Made by a program: the position numbers and the translations under genes
Origin: Cyanobacteria bacterium UBA6984
GTDB taxonomy: Bacteria > Cyanobacteriota > Vampirovibrionia > Gastranaerophilales > Gastranaerophilaceae
Direction of reading: 5' to 3'
Length of the DNA: 64,000 nucleotides
NCBI GenBank assembly: GCA_002450015.1
Contig: DJYG01000035.1
Span: 1-64,000, forward strand
Part shown: positions 34,331 through 42,851 of the stretch, piece after piece
Position numbering within the stretch: position 1 is the first letter of the stretch
Layout: every line of letters starts with the position of its first letter
Notes under the pieces: model-generated
Seen by the model: the letters and a program-made list of their open reading frames with translations, nothing else
The model's database searches: none
Told to the model about the DNA's origin: nothing

Positions 34331-34705
34331 ATGACAAACTTTAAAAATGTAGAAATCGGAACAATGGCTGAATTAGGCAAAAATTACGAAAACGGAAAGG
34401 CTTTTTTACACGATTTATTAGGATTAACAAGCTGTGAAATTTCTGTCAATTCAATGCCTGCCGGAATTAAATTACCATTTAATCACAAACATATACAAAA
34501 TGAAGAAATTTATATTTTCCTAAAAGGTGAAGGTACAATGACGCTGGATAATGAAGTTATAAAAGTTAAAGAAGGCTCTTGCGTTAAGGTTCTTCCGGAA
34601 GCAATTAGAACAATGGAATCAAAAACCGATTTGCAATATATCTGTGTTCAAGCAAAACATGAAAGTTTGAAACAATTTGGATTTGGCGATGCAGAACTCT
34701 GTTAG
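34331..34705 (+). CDS. cupin-domain protein
   Basis: This 124-residue single-domain cupin has motif 1 FNHKHIQNEEIYIFLKGEG (H, H, E ligands) and motif 2 around LPEAIRTMES. AAAGGAG precedes the ATG. Small cupins may bind a metal and sense or modify small molecules. Pairing with a MarR regulator suggests a response to an aromatic or stress ligand, but the ligand is unknown. Confidence 0.88.
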   Translation: MTNFKNVEIGTMAELGKNYENGKAFLHDLLGLTSCEISVNSMPAGIKLPFNHKHIQNEEIYIFLKGEGTMTLDNEVIKVKEGSCVKVLPEAIRTMESKTDLQYICVQAKHESLKQFGFGDAELC

Positions 34706-35080
34706 GTGTTAAACTATAGTTGCAAAAATATAGTGGAGTTGTCGGGAAGCAAGCTTACCGTCACTCCCCCTTGTACTTTTGCTAACTCATCTGATAGAGG
34801 AGTTGAGCTTCGCTCAACTCTTGAGAAGAATAAATCCGTTGGTTCTATTATTGCTACAGCAGGTTTCTTTGCCGATTACATTTTTAGTCCAAATGTGTAC
34901 GAGAATCCGTAACATTAAACGAGCGCAAAAAATTTTTATTTAATTTTCAATTATACTGTCCATTTATAATAAATTAAAAATAATATATGCTCATGGGCTC
35001 GGATTCCACAATGCGGACTTATAATCATCAAACCTAGTGTTAAAAATACTCAAACTGCATGTTCTTTTACAACTTTGATA
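34706..35080. other. gene-poor stretch with hairpin
   Basis: A strong GAGTTGAGC/GCTCAACTC hairpin with a TTC loop (34800-34820) lies inside a weak 68-codon frame. A GC-richer patch at 34993-35030 encodes nothing convincing. It reads as decayed or repeat-derived DNA. Confidence 0.45.
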
Positions 35081-35106
35081 AAAAGCGCTCAATTTTGAGC
35101 GCTTCA
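35080..35106 (-). terminator. terminator of the 35109 gene
   Basis: AAGCGCTCAA (35083-35092) and TTGAGCGCTT (35095-35104); on the minus strand it runs into TTTTTATC. Confidence 0.85.
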
Positions 35107-35108
35107 TA

Positions 35109-35744
35109 TTATATAAGTTCTAATTTTAAATTTTCTGCTATTTTGTGTGCATCCGGAATTGTATATATATCCCTACTTTTTGTTGCTTGTTCACAAATTT
35201 TTTCAAAAATATAGGTTATGTCGTTTATAGATTTGCCATTTCTGATTAAGTCTGCAAGGATAACTTTTATTCCTGTTGTCGGAATTAATCTTGCAATATA
35301 CCAAACAAGCCAACCGTTATTGCGTTGAACAAATTCTATATATTTTTCAACCATCTCATTAGTTAAAACAGTTTCTATGTTATCCATGCAAATTTGTTCT
35401 AAATTTCTAGCAATTTCATTTGAGGCATATTCTTCTTTTGGTACTGTATAACCGTCAAACATGCTTTTGTTTCTGAGCATTATTTGATACTCATTTTCCT
35501 GTAAATCAAAATTGTCTAATATTCTTACCGCCGGAATTATTAGTCCGGTTTTGTCTTTGACTTTTTTACGCAAATCGCAGATTTTGTTACATATTTCTTC
35601 TGAATATGGAAGTAAATCTTCACCTATTTGTACGCACAGTTCGTCAACTCCAAGTGTGTCAAACATTTCGTCAATCTTTGCATATACATTTTGAGCTGTT
35701 TCTTTTCTATTCAGTTTTAATAAATTTTTAATTCTCTCAATCAT
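35109..35744 (-). CDS. stand-alone FlhA/SctV-type (FHIPEP) cytoplasmic domain
   Basis: This 211-residue soluble protein matches the cytoplasmic part of flagellar FlhA and type III secretion SctV. DELCVQIGEDLLPY is followed by LRKKVKDKTGLIIPAVRILD. NEYQIMLRNKSMFDGYTVP corresponds to the hallmark segment in which the export gate presents its ligand surface. A helical subdomain with VLADLIRNGKSINDITYIFE completes it. The eight-helix membrane part of the family is missing. TATAAA lies 7 nt before the ATG. No other type III gene is recognised nearby. Confidence 0.72.
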   Translation of the reverse strand: MIERIKNLLKLNRKETAQNVYAKIDEMFDTLGVDELCVQIGEDLLPYSEEICNKICDLRKKVKDKTGLIIPAVRILDNFDLQENEYQIMLRNKSMFDGYTVPKEEYASNEIARNLEQICMDNIETVLTNEMVEKYIEFVQRNNGWLVWYIARLIPTTGIKVILADLIRNGKSINDITYIFEKICEQATKSRDIYTIPDAHKIAENLKLELI

Positions 35745-35800
35745 ACTTTTATTTATAAGGTTATTTTTTTAAAAGTCAATTTTTAATGTATAATGGCATT

Positions 35801-35959
35801 ATGATTACGCATGAAGTAAATGATTGGATTAAAAAAGTTGAATGTGGCATGTATTCTGACGAAGACATTATGTATGAATTTTCACGTATATCAAAATATC
35901 TTACAAAAGAAGAACTTATTTTTATTAAGCGTAAATTGAGCAATTATATAAAGGATTAA
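35801..35959 (+). CDS. small unknown protein (52 residues)
   Basis: A polar helical protein (MITHEVNDWIKKVECG at the start, LTKEELIFIKRKLSNYIKD at the end). TATAAT at 35789-35794 ends exactly 6 nt before the ATG, with no Shine-Dalgarno. It diverges from the FHIPEP gene and borders the prophage. It might be a small regulator; no family recognised. Confidence 0.55.
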   Translation: MITHEVNDWIKKVECGMYSDEDIMYEFSRISKYLTKEELIFIKRKLSNYIKD

Positions 35960-35982
35960 CTGACGCTTGCTATTCTCTATTG

Positions 35983-36213
35983 CTATTTGACTGCAATTAT
36001 ACATTCATAAATTCTATCTATTTTTTCTTTCATATCAGAAACTTGTTCCTTAAGGTCTTTTACTGTGCTTAAAGATGCAAAACGATTTTCTACATCTTCT
36101 AATATTTCTCGGTGCTTTTTTTCTAATTGTTCAGGTGTAACAACAATTCGTTGTTGAATTAAATACATTACAACAACAATAATTATTGGTGAATATTGTA
36201 ATAAATGTTCCAT
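35983..36213 (-). CDS. prophage small membrane-anchored coiled-coil protein
   Basis: A 76-residue protein with one N-terminal membrane helix (YSPIIIVVVMYLI) and a charged coiled coil. It is the last gene of the right-to-left structural operon, just after the large terminase. It may assist lysis or be a spanin-like accessory; that is a guess from size and place. Confidence 0.6.
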   Translation of the reverse strand: MEHLLQYSPIIIVVVMYLIQQRIVVTPEQLEKKHREILEDVENRFASLSTVKDLKEQVSDMKEKIDRIYECIIAVK

Positions 36214-36240
36214 AAATTTTCCTTTCTTTTATTGATTATT

Positions 36241-36279
36241 CATTATGTCAGGCAGCGCTTTGCGCTGCCTGACATAATG
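36241..36279. other. 18-bp perfect hairpin between prophage genes
   Basis: CATTATGTCAGGCAGCGC pairs fully with its complement over a TTT loop, directly after the terminase stop codon. No T-run follows on the minus strand. Similar hairpins lie at 37602-37647, 39288-39314, 46024-46050 and 47007-47031. Confidence 0.75.
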
Positions 36280-36281
36280 AA

Positions 36282-37586
36282 TTAAAGACTTATTGGCCAA
36301 TAGTAATCCACAAGGTATGATGCGGCATCAAGAGGGTGCATTAAGTATTTCAGCTCTTTTGATTGCTTTATTTGTCTATAACTCGGCACATCAATACGAG
36401 AAGAACCTTCTATATATTTGAGGTTATAAATGTTATAAAGTAATTTTTCACATTTTGGGCTAACAAAAAGTGATATATTGCCTTTTGCATTATGAATTTT
36501 AGAATTAAATGCCATAATTCTGTTCTTTATCGGCGGGTTGAATGCTTTTATTTTTATATCTACGTCATAACCAAATTCAAGGAATTTCTTTTTGATAATT
36601 ACATAATTTGTAAATTCGCTTGTACAGCTTCTGTTATCACCTGATGCATCTCCGTTAATTATTATTTGACCTTTGTGTTTAGGGTATCTTCTCATAACTT
36701 CTTCGCAAGCTTTTGCAGTTGTTGTATTTTCCATTGCGATTTCGTCAAAATAAAATACTTTATCTTCTGTTTTATGTGCCAAAACCCAACACATTGGATC
36801 AACATTAAAATCACAGGATATATGCATGTCGAGTTCGGGTTGATATTTTACGTCGATAACATTTTTGTCAGTAAAATCTTTCACAACAAGCCCTGATGTG
36901 TAATGACCATTTTCTGCAAGTACACAAATTCTGTAATAATCTTCATCATAAAGTTTTTTTAATTCTTCACAAAACCCCTTTGGTAAAAAGATGTTCTGAG
37001 TGGTTGGCGCTGTAATTAATCTGTAATTTGGCAGAGGGTCTTTTATGAAAGTATTATAAATCCAGCCTCTTTCCATTTCCGGATTTGTGTGACCGAAAAT
37101 TCTATATTTGAAATTCTTCCAATTTGGCATAACTCTTTGACGCATACGGGCAAGAAGCATTTTGAATGTGTCAAAAGGAACTTCTGACATTTCTTCTATC
37201 TCTACAAATCCTAAATTCAAAGATTTTAAGTGATTAGGTTCGTCAAAGTGCTTAAATAAAATTTCTGACTTATTCTTAAATTTCAAAGACTGTAAAGATG
37301 TTGACCATTCGTAATCTTTTCCTTCAGCAAACCCCATATTGTCCAAATGTTCAAAGTATGTTTTTAGTGTTGTATCTCTGACAAGAGTATAAGTTTGCGC
37401 TCCGACAAGCCCTCTTATACCAGGGTATTTTAGACATAGCAAAATTCCAAGAAGCGAACCGCAAAACGTTTTTCCGCTTCCGTAACCGCCCTGATAAACG
37501 GCAACATCTATGCTGTAATCGTGAGGAATTTCTAAAAATTCCCTTTGTGCTTTTAAAAGCGTGTAATTTACTTTAATATTATTCAT
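36282..37586 (-). CDS. terL: phage terminase large subunit
   Basis: This 434-residue packaging motor has Walker A GGYGSGKT at residues 33-40, Walker B FVEIEEMSE near 130, and an RNase H-like nuclease with CDFNVDPM and INGDASGDN. It cuts and pumps DNA into proheads. It lies 7 kb from the small subunit, with cargo genes between. GGGAGG precedes the ATG. Confidence 0.93.
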   Translation of the reverse strand: MNNIKVNYTLLKAQREFLEIPHDYSIDVAVYQGGYGSGKTFCGSLLGILLCLKYPGIRGLVGAQTYTLVRDTTLKTYFEHLDNMGFAEGKDYEWSTSLQSLKFKNKSEILFKHFDEPNHLKSLNLGFVEIEEMSEVPFDTFKMLLARMRQRVMPNWKNFKYRIFGHTNPEMERGWIYNTFIKDPLPNYRLITAPTTQNIFLPKGFCEELKKLYDEDYYRICVLAENGHYTSGLVVKDFTDKNVIDVKYQPELDMHISCDFNVDPMCWVLAHKTEDKVFYFDEIAMENTTTAKACEEVMRRYPKHKGQIIINGDASGDNRSCTSEFTNYVIIKKKFLEFGYDVDIKIKAFNPPIKNRIMAFNSKIHNAKGNISLFVSPKCEKLLYNIYNLKYIEGSSRIDVPSYRQIKQSKELKYLMHPLDAASYLVDYYWPISL

Positions 37587-37601
37587 TTTATCCTCCCAAA
37601 T

Positions 37602-37647
37602 AATGAAAGCCGTCGGTCGGATTGAAAATCCGACCGACGGCTTTCAT
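37602..37647. other. long perfect hairpin before terL
   Basis: GAAAGCCGTCGGTCGGATT and its complement around a short loop, immediately upstream of the terL ribosome site. Confidence 0.7.
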
Positions 37648-37661
37648 CTGAAATTTAATTT

Positions 37662-37976
37662 TTAATCAATACATTTTCCTGTATCTATACAAATATCTCT
37701 ATCTATATTTTTATATACTTCAGGCAAATATTTTGTACATAAAAACCATATCAATATAAGTGAAATTAATATAAGTAGATTTTTAACCGAACTTTTTATT
37801 ATAAATATTATTGAATATATTATTGCTATAGAAGATATTAAAATATAAATGCAATTTTGAATTGTAATTTTTGAAAATACATCTGCGATAACATTAATAT
37901 ATAGAATAAACAATATAATAAAACTTATGATTATAAATTTTATCGAATTTATAATTACATTTTTAATTTGTTTCAT
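37662..37976 (-). CDS. small multi-spanning membrane protein near MuF toxin
   Basis: A 104-residue protein with three hydrophobic helices and a short Cys-containing tail (DICIDTGKCID). The tail echoes the DSCLDRGYCWDY motif of the upstream gene product. It follows that gene by 7 nt. It is probably part of the same putative immunity module. Function inferred only from context. Confidence 0.55.
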   Translation of the reverse strand: MKQIKNVIINSIKFIIISFIILFILYINVIADVFSKITIQNCIYILISSIAIIYSIIFIIKSSVKNLLILISLILIWFLCTKYLPEVYKNIDRDICIDTGKCID

Positions 37977-37983
37977 ACGATAA

Positions 37984-38235
37984 TTATTCTTTAAAGTCAG
38001 AAAATACGCAATACTGCTTTTCTTTCTCCCAATAGCCTTTTTTTTCTGTACATTCTTGACTGTTTTTTATGCATAATCCTTGATTACTTTTTTCGCATTT
38101 ATTGCGAATATAATCCCAACAATAGCCTCTATCAAGACAAGAATCTATTTCAAAATTTTTTGTTTTTCCTATCGGTCTAAATATTACTATTAAAAATATT
38201 ATTATAAAAAGTGTGTACATAAAAATTTTTTTCAT
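37984..38235 (-). CDS. Cys-rich membrane-anchored putative immunity protein
   Basis: ATG 38235 is chosen because TATAAT (38242-38247, minus strand) lies exactly 6 nt before it. The 83-residue product has an N-terminal membrane helix, then a small domain with six Cys (SCLDRGYCWDY, NKCEK, GLCIK, ECTEK, QYC). Small proteins with the C-L-D-x-G-x-W-D-Y-x-C pattern often follow polymorphic toxin genes. It sits directly after the MuF-toxin gene with its own promoter inside that gene, as expected for an antidote. Inference, moderate. Confidence 0.6.
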   Translation of the reverse strand: MKKIFMYTLFIIIFLIVIFRPIGKTKNFEIDSCLDRGYCWDYIRNKCEKSNQGLCIKNSQECTEKKGYWEKEKQYCVFSDFKE

Positions 38236-38251
38236 ATTCTTATTATAACTT

Positions 38252-39268
38252 CTAATATTCTTCAGGCAAACCATTTGGACGTAAAACATCTATTAAAATT
38301 TTACAAGCATCACCAGGATATAATTTGGCTTGTTCTCTGCCAAATTTATTTGCATCCATATCTCTATTTGCATCTTTAATTTGTTCAATTACATTTTCAC
38401 CTTCAAAAATAACTTTTCTTGTGCCTTCTTCAATTTCTCTTAGGAAACTTATGGCTTTTGCAATTTCTTCACCAGCACCTCCTCTTTGTGTTGCCTCACA
38501 ATTTGCTTTGGAATGGAAATATTTATCTGCATTTATAGTATTTGCATCACGCATATCATTATAATTTCTTGCAAAATCTCCTGCAGCATTATCCCATTGA
38601 GATGCCTCATCAATAATTTTTTGGCAAAAACTTTCATAAAGTTTTCCGGCTTTTGTTTTAATTTGATCAAATAAGGATGCTAACATGTCTTTAATATCTT
38701 GTTGTAAATTTAGTGCCTCTTGTACAAGTTCATCAAATTCACTTGGTAAATCATCTAAACAATCACATGGTTCATCATTTTTATTTTTCTTTGGTCTATT
38801 TTCTGTCGTTTTTTCTGTACCTTCTCCTTCTTCAGCTCCATCAAATTCAACTATTTCAATATAGCATTTACAATTTGGATGCAAAGAATCAGGTATATCA
38901 TCTTCCAATGTGTATTGTGTACCGTCTAACGATGCGCAATCATCACATGTGTGTTCGCCAAATTCCGAATGCCAAACAAATACAGTATTAGTTACGCCAC
39001 CTTTTAATACAACATTTGAAATATTATCAAATTCTTTTTGTGCATCATTATATAGTTCATTATCTTTTAATTTAAAATACCTGTAAGCAGATTTTCCAAG
39101 TTCATCAAAATTTGAATATTTTTTAAAAATTAAATTTTTATCTTTTGGTCTTACAATATCACTGTTATATATTTTTAAAAGTTTTTCTTTAATCTCATTT
39201 ATAATATTGAAAAATTTATTATCTTCTTTTTGTACTAAATTTATAAGTTCATTGCTTAATTTTGTCAT
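38252..39268 (-). CDS. MuF minor head protein with polymorphic-toxin-like C-terminus
   Basis: This 338-residue protein has an N-terminal part (1-145) ending in the MuF/SPP1 gp7 signature HTCDDCASLDGTQY and HPNCKC. An acidic linker (150-175) is followed by a helical region. The last 110 residues contain NADKYFHSKANCEATQRGG, then a KFGREQAKLYPG segment and RPNGLPEEY. I recognise that tail as a domain also found at C-termini of Rhs-type toxins. MuF proteins connect portal and head, and MuF-toxin fusions are an established phage toxin class. GAAAGGA precedes the ATG. Confidence 0.75.
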   Translation of the reverse strand: MTKLSNELINLVQKEDNKFFNIINEIKEKLLKIYNSDIVRPKDKNLIFKKYSNFDELGKSAYRYFKLKDNELYNDAQKEFDNISNVVLKGGVTNTVFVWHSEFGEHTCDDCASLDGTQYTLEDDIPDSLHPNCKCYIEIVEFDGAEEGEGTEKTTENRPKKNKNDEPCDCLDDLPSEFDELVQEALNLQQDIKDMLASLFDQIKTKAGKLYESFCQKIIDEASQWDNAAGDFARNYNDMRDANTINADKYFHSKANCEATQRGGAGEEIAKAISFLREIEEGTRKVIFEGENVIEQIKDANRDMDANKFGREQAKLYPGDACKILIDVLRPNGLPEEY

Positions 39269-39287
39269 AAATTTTCCTTTCTGTAAA

Positions 39288-39325
39288 AAAAATCGGCGGT
39301 ATTAAAAACCGCCGATAAAATAGAA
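39288..39325 (-). terminator. hairpin with T-run between portal and MuF genes
   Basis: ATCGGCGGT and ACCGCCGAT around a short loop. On the minus strand it is followed by eight T, so it may attenuate transcription within the operon. Confidence 0.65.
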
Positions 39326-39345
39326 TTAGTGAAGTGTTTTATAGA

Positions 39346-41007
39346 TTATAAAATTTGATTTTGACTTTCGTTTTGGACTAAGAAATTGTTTGCGTTTTCT
39401 ATTCCGTATTGTTCAAGTGCAAATTTAAAACACTCTATCCAATTAATTTGCTGATTTACGGCAGGAACTTCCGCAAATGATTTAACTACTTCAAACAATT
39501 CTCTTGAACGTGTTTTTCTCTCTAAAGTAGCTTTTCTGTCACCGTAACGATAAATATAATTTGCGTTTCTGACAGTATCATCAATTTCCAAAAACATTGG
39601 TTTCCCGTGTTCGTGAATACAAATTAATTCTCTGCCAAGCTTAAAGTTTGCAATAATTTCGGCTGTTTTTTCTACCATTGGAATAATTAATTTACGATTA
39701 ATTGCGTCTAACAGCATATTTAATCTGGCGGTTTGACCTGATACAGAATATGTTAATTCTGTTGCTGTTCTGGCTTCGTTTTGTAAATTACCTGCCATAT
39801 TTTTAAATATACCGGTTGCACTTTCGGTTGTTGTTTTAAAATAATTCAAGAAATCCCAGCCGTGCAAAGCATTCTCAAAATTTAATGGTACAGGCGCTTG
39901 TGGCATTAATGCTGAATCATATTCAATTATTTTCCCCGGTTTTACGACTTGTTCTCCTTTAAAACAGCCTTTTGGTGCTAAGTAAGGAGGATTCATCATT
40001 AGTGAGAGTGCATCAAGTTGTTTATTTAATATTGTTGACGAAATATTATTTAAAATAAGTGCAACTTTCAGTGGAGAAATTCCTCTTTGGGTATCAGGAT
40101 TTTTTATTATGTTTGCATATATAAATGGATTTATTACAAACGGATTATCTTCCATTCTTATTATTTCACATCTTCCTGCAACAACAATTAGTTGATTTTT
40201 TAAAATTTCTCCGTTTTCAAGCTCAATATCTCCCCAGTATTCAAGAATTTCAAGCTTGTTCCCATCAACAGCTTTATCTGCTTCAGAGTTTTTATTATTT
40301 TTATTTGAAATAATTGATTTTAAGTTTTCAATTTTTTCTTCTGTCAATAAATTATTTGCTTTATCTGCTATAATATCGTGAATAGAAGAATATGTTCTGT
40401 AAATTTTTGCACAGCTGTCCCAATTATCTGTATTATTTTTATCAAAAACAAAATCTTCAGGTTTTATAAATTTTATTTTGGCATTGTCATAAATAACTTG
40501 TTCTTCTATAACAAAACCCGTTTCAGAAGGATTAACAAGCTGTTCTTCAATAGATTGAGGACGTCTTACGGTTCTTGTTTTTGTTGACCAACCGACAAAA
40601 ATAGTGCTTTCTCCTGTTTCAACAATGCTGTCAATCATTTTTTCCATTTCTTCTTCAAGCTTCATTTGCTCAAAAGTGTTTACAAGCATTGCTTTTTGGC
40701 GATTCGCAAGCATTTGTGTTTGTGGTGTATTACCTGATACATCAAACATTGAATCTGGATGAGAATAAAGATTTTCACTAATATGGGCTTTTAAAGTTTG
40801 AGCCAGTTCGTAAATATCTGGCAGTTGAATTTTTGTATGCCATTCGTTTACGGATGGAATGTTATTTGCATAAATAGCATTCTTAACAAGACGAATATCA
40901 CTCAGTTGACTTCGTCTTGAATTTTCCATATCTTCATATTTTTGTGTGATTGAAGATGTTAAATACTGCATTTTGTCTGTTTTGTCTTGTTTTTTTAGTG
41001 TTTTCAT
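39346..41007 (-). CDS. phage portal protein (podovirus/P22-type)
   Basis: This 553-residue protein has the portal layout: an N-terminal wing region and a long central beta/alpha body with VETGESTIFVGW and NPFVINPFIYANI. A later helix runs TARLNMLLDAINRKLI. It should form the dodecameric ring through which DNA is packed. It starts 12 nt after the DUF6973-like gene, sharing its transcript. Confidence 0.85.
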   Translation of the reverse strand: MKTLKKQDKTDKMQYLTSSITQKYEDMENSRRSQLSDIRLVKNAIYANNIPSVNEWHTKIQLPDIYELAQTLKAHISENLYSHPDSMFDVSGNTPQTQMLANRQKAMLVNTFEQMKLEEEMEKMIDSIVETGESTIFVGWSTKTRTVRRPQSIEEQLVNPSETGFVIEEQVIYDNAKIKFIKPEDFVFDKNNTDNWDSCAKIYRTYSSIHDIIADKANNLLTEEKIENLKSIISNKNNKNSEADKAVDGNKLEILEYWGDIELENGEILKNQLIVVAGRCEIIRMEDNPFVINPFIYANIIKNPDTQRGISPLKVALILNNISSTILNKQLDALSLMMNPPYLAPKGCFKGEQVVKPGKIIEYDSALMPQAPVPLNFENALHGWDFLNYFKTTTESATGIFKNMAGNLQNEARTATELTYSVSGQTARLNMLLDAINRKLIIPMVEKTAEIIANFKLGRELICIHEHGKPMFLEIDDTVRNANYIYRYGDRKATLERKTRSRELFEVVKSFAEVPAVNQQINWIECFKFALEQYGIENANNFLVQNESQNQIL

Positions 41008-41019
41008 TTTTACCTTTCC

Positions 41020-41700
41020 TTATTTTCTTCTGTAATAACCATTGACGTGTGTTCCGTCCTGTCTTTTGTAATCATCAACCCAAATTAAATTCCCTCTTGA
41101 AACCATATTTTTTGCTTGATATTCTCTAGGAACTCCAAATTCTTTTAATTGTTTATGAATATAATTTTCAAATTTTTGAAAATCATCAGTTGAGAGTTTT
41201 CCAATTTCTTCAGCGGTAAAAATTTTACCTTGAGGTAAATCAATATCATCTCCAATATTTGCAGCAAAACCTGTGTATTTTCTTTTGTCCGACGGGTGAG
41301 TAATAAGTTTCCCTGCTCTCATTCTCTCCATAACCTTTTTAGCTATTAGGTCGTCAATTTCTTCATTACTATAATTTTTATTTTTTATTTCCTGTTTTAT
41401 TTCTTCTCCGATTTCTCTACCAACAGCATTGTTCCATTTATCCATGTTTTCTTCACTTTTCGGTTGATTATTTAATCTTCCGTCTAATTCGTGCCAATCT
41501 CCTGCCAATTTACTGCCTGTTATACCAAGTTTAATAACTAAATCAGCTTGCATAAATGTATGTTTAAAAGCATCCGCTTCATTATTCCAAGTGTCATGTT
41601 CACCTTTCCCAATTTCAAAACCATATATTTTTTGATATTTTTTAGTTTTAGCATATATTTCATTGTTATATTGTTTTATAAAATTATTATTGTTACTCAT
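41020..41700 (-). CDS. DUF6973-like toxin-domain protein (cassette T1)
   Basis: This 226-residue protein is the intact copy. Residues 30-100 carry the DUF6973-type pattern WNNEADAFKHTFMQADL, AGDWHELDG and MDKWNNAVGREIGEE, seen in C-terminal domains of polymorphic toxins. Then follow KKVMERMRAGKLITHPSD and KIFTAEEIGKLSTDDFQKFE, which resembles the tail of the prophage scaffold protein. A terminal YKRQDGTHVNGYYRRK completes it. A good ribosome site (GAAAGGAAA) and ATG are present. It may be a virion-carried toxin. Confidence 0.7.
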   Translation of the reverse strand: MSNNNNFIKQYNNEIYAKTKKYQKIYGFEIGKGEHDTWNNEADAFKHTFMQADLVIKLGITGSKLAGDWHELDGRLNNQPKSEENMDKWNNAVGREIGEEIKQEIKNKNYSNEEIDDLIAKKVMERMRAGKLITHPSDKRKYTGFAANIGDDIDLPQGKIFTAEEIGKLSTDDFQKFENYIHKQLKEFGVPREYQAKNMVSRGNLIWVDDYKRQDGTHVNGYYRRK

Positions 41701-41733
41701 CTTTATTTCCTTTCTTTGTGTTAAACTTTTGAT

Positions 41734-42126
41734 ATGAAGCTTAAAGAATATTTGTCTTTAAATGTTTTTTCGATATTTGGTAATATATATTTATTGTTTT
41801 GTATTTTTGTGTTGACCGAATTTTTCGCACTAAATAGATTTAGCAGTTTGGAAAGTTTTCTAAAGTTATTACATCTTGAGTTTATTTTTCCGTCTTTAGA
41901 AAATTTATTTAATATCTTTAGCATATTTTTAGTTCTTAACACTATTCTTTTTTTATTGCTTGTGATGGAGTTTATATTAAATGTAACAAGACAAAAGACA
42001 TTCCAATTAAAAAATAATTTTCATATAAATAAATTATTTTTTAATATTGGTTTTTTGTTTAACTGTATATTTAGTGTGCTATTCTTATATTTTATTTTTA
42101 AATTTAAAATTTATTTTCTTCTGTAA
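41734..42126 (+). CDS. four-helix membrane protein, putative immunity (cassette I1)
   Basis: A 130-residue protein with about four hydrophobic helices, on the strand opposite to its neighbours. Its 3' end overlaps the end of the T2 gene tail to tail by 16 nt. It resembles the membrane protein at 42852 in length, helix spacing and the LNVFS...GNI start, and both have TGTTAA about 15 nt before the ATG. One such gene fills each gap in the T array. Neither promoter nor ribosome site is convincing. Confidence 0.5.
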   Translation: MKLKEYLSLNVFSIFGNIYLLFCIFVLTEFFALNRFSSLESFLKLLHLEFIFPSLENLFNIFSIFLVLNTILFLLLVMEFILNVTRQKTFQLKNNFHINKLFFNIGFLFNCIFSVLFLYFIFKFKIYFLL

Positions 42127-42800
42127 TAACCCTTGACGTGTGTTCCGTCCTGTCTTTTGTAATCATCAACCCAAATTAAATTCCCTCTTGAAACCATATT
42201 TTTTGCTTGATATTCTCTAGGAACTCCAAATTCTTTTAATTGTTTATGAATATAATTTTCAAATTTTTGAAAATCATCAGTTGAGAGTTTTCCAATTTTT
42301 TCAGCGGTAAAAATTTTACCTTGAGGTAAATCAATATCATCTCCAATATTTGCAGCAAAACCTGTGTATTTTCTTTTGTCCGACGGGTGAGTAATAAGTT
42401 TCCCTGCTCTCATTCTCTCCATAACCTTTTTTGCAATAAGGTCGTCAATTTCTTCATCACTATAATTTTTATTTTTTATTTCCTGTTTTATTTCTTCTCC
42501 AATCTTTCTACCAACTGCATTGTTCCATTTATCCATATTTTCTTCATCGTAGCTTTGAGAATAATATTTGTTACCATTTCTCTCATGTAAATCTGCAAAT
42601 ATTTTACTTATGCTTGTACCATAAATTACCGTAGTACGAGCTTGCATAAATGCATGCTTAAACGCATCTGATTCATTGTTCCAAGTTGAATGTTCTCCGG
42701 AACCAATATTAAATCCATATTTGTTTTGATATTCCAATGTTTTACTAAACATATATTCTTTAAATTTTTTAAATTGTGGAAGAACTTCAATTAAATACAA
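42111..42800 (-). CDS. DUF6973-like toxin-domain protein, start degenerate (cassette T2)
   Basis: The 3' 400 bp are almost identical to T1, with only a handful of differences by eye, while the first 95 residues diverge (HSTWNNESDAFKHAFMQARTTV). A strong AAAGGAGG lies at 42827-42834, but the codon expected to be ATG reads AAG. The first usable start is TTG 42800, some 25 nt further on. It is therefore probably poorly translated: a silent or decaying cassette. Confidence 0.6.
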   Translation of the reverse strand: MYLIEVLPQFKKFKEYMFSKTLEYQNKYGFNIGSGEHSTWNNESDAFKHAFMQARTTVIYGTSISKIFADLHERNGNKYYSQSYDEENMDKWNNAVGRKIGEEIKQEIKNKNYSDEEIDDLIAKKVMERMRAGKLITHPSDKRKYTGFAANIGDDIDLPQGKIFTAEKIGKLSTDDFQKFENYIHKQLKEFGVPREYQAKNMVSRGNLIWVDDYKRQDGTHVKGYYRRK

Positions 42801-42851
42801 TAAGTCGTTGTTCTTATTCTTTTTTACCTCCTTTTATGTTAATTTATTTTT

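Noticed and set aside
34706..34912. 68-codon open frame after the cupin gene
   Set aside because: It begins at the previous stop without a ribosome site and its centre is simply the GAGTTGAGC hairpin; no protein-like conservation signal visible.
38325..38991. Plus-strand open frames opposite the MuF gene
   Set aside because: Low-complexity products (long Cys/Ile/Phe or His/Leu runs) typical of the reverse strand of an AT-rich gene.
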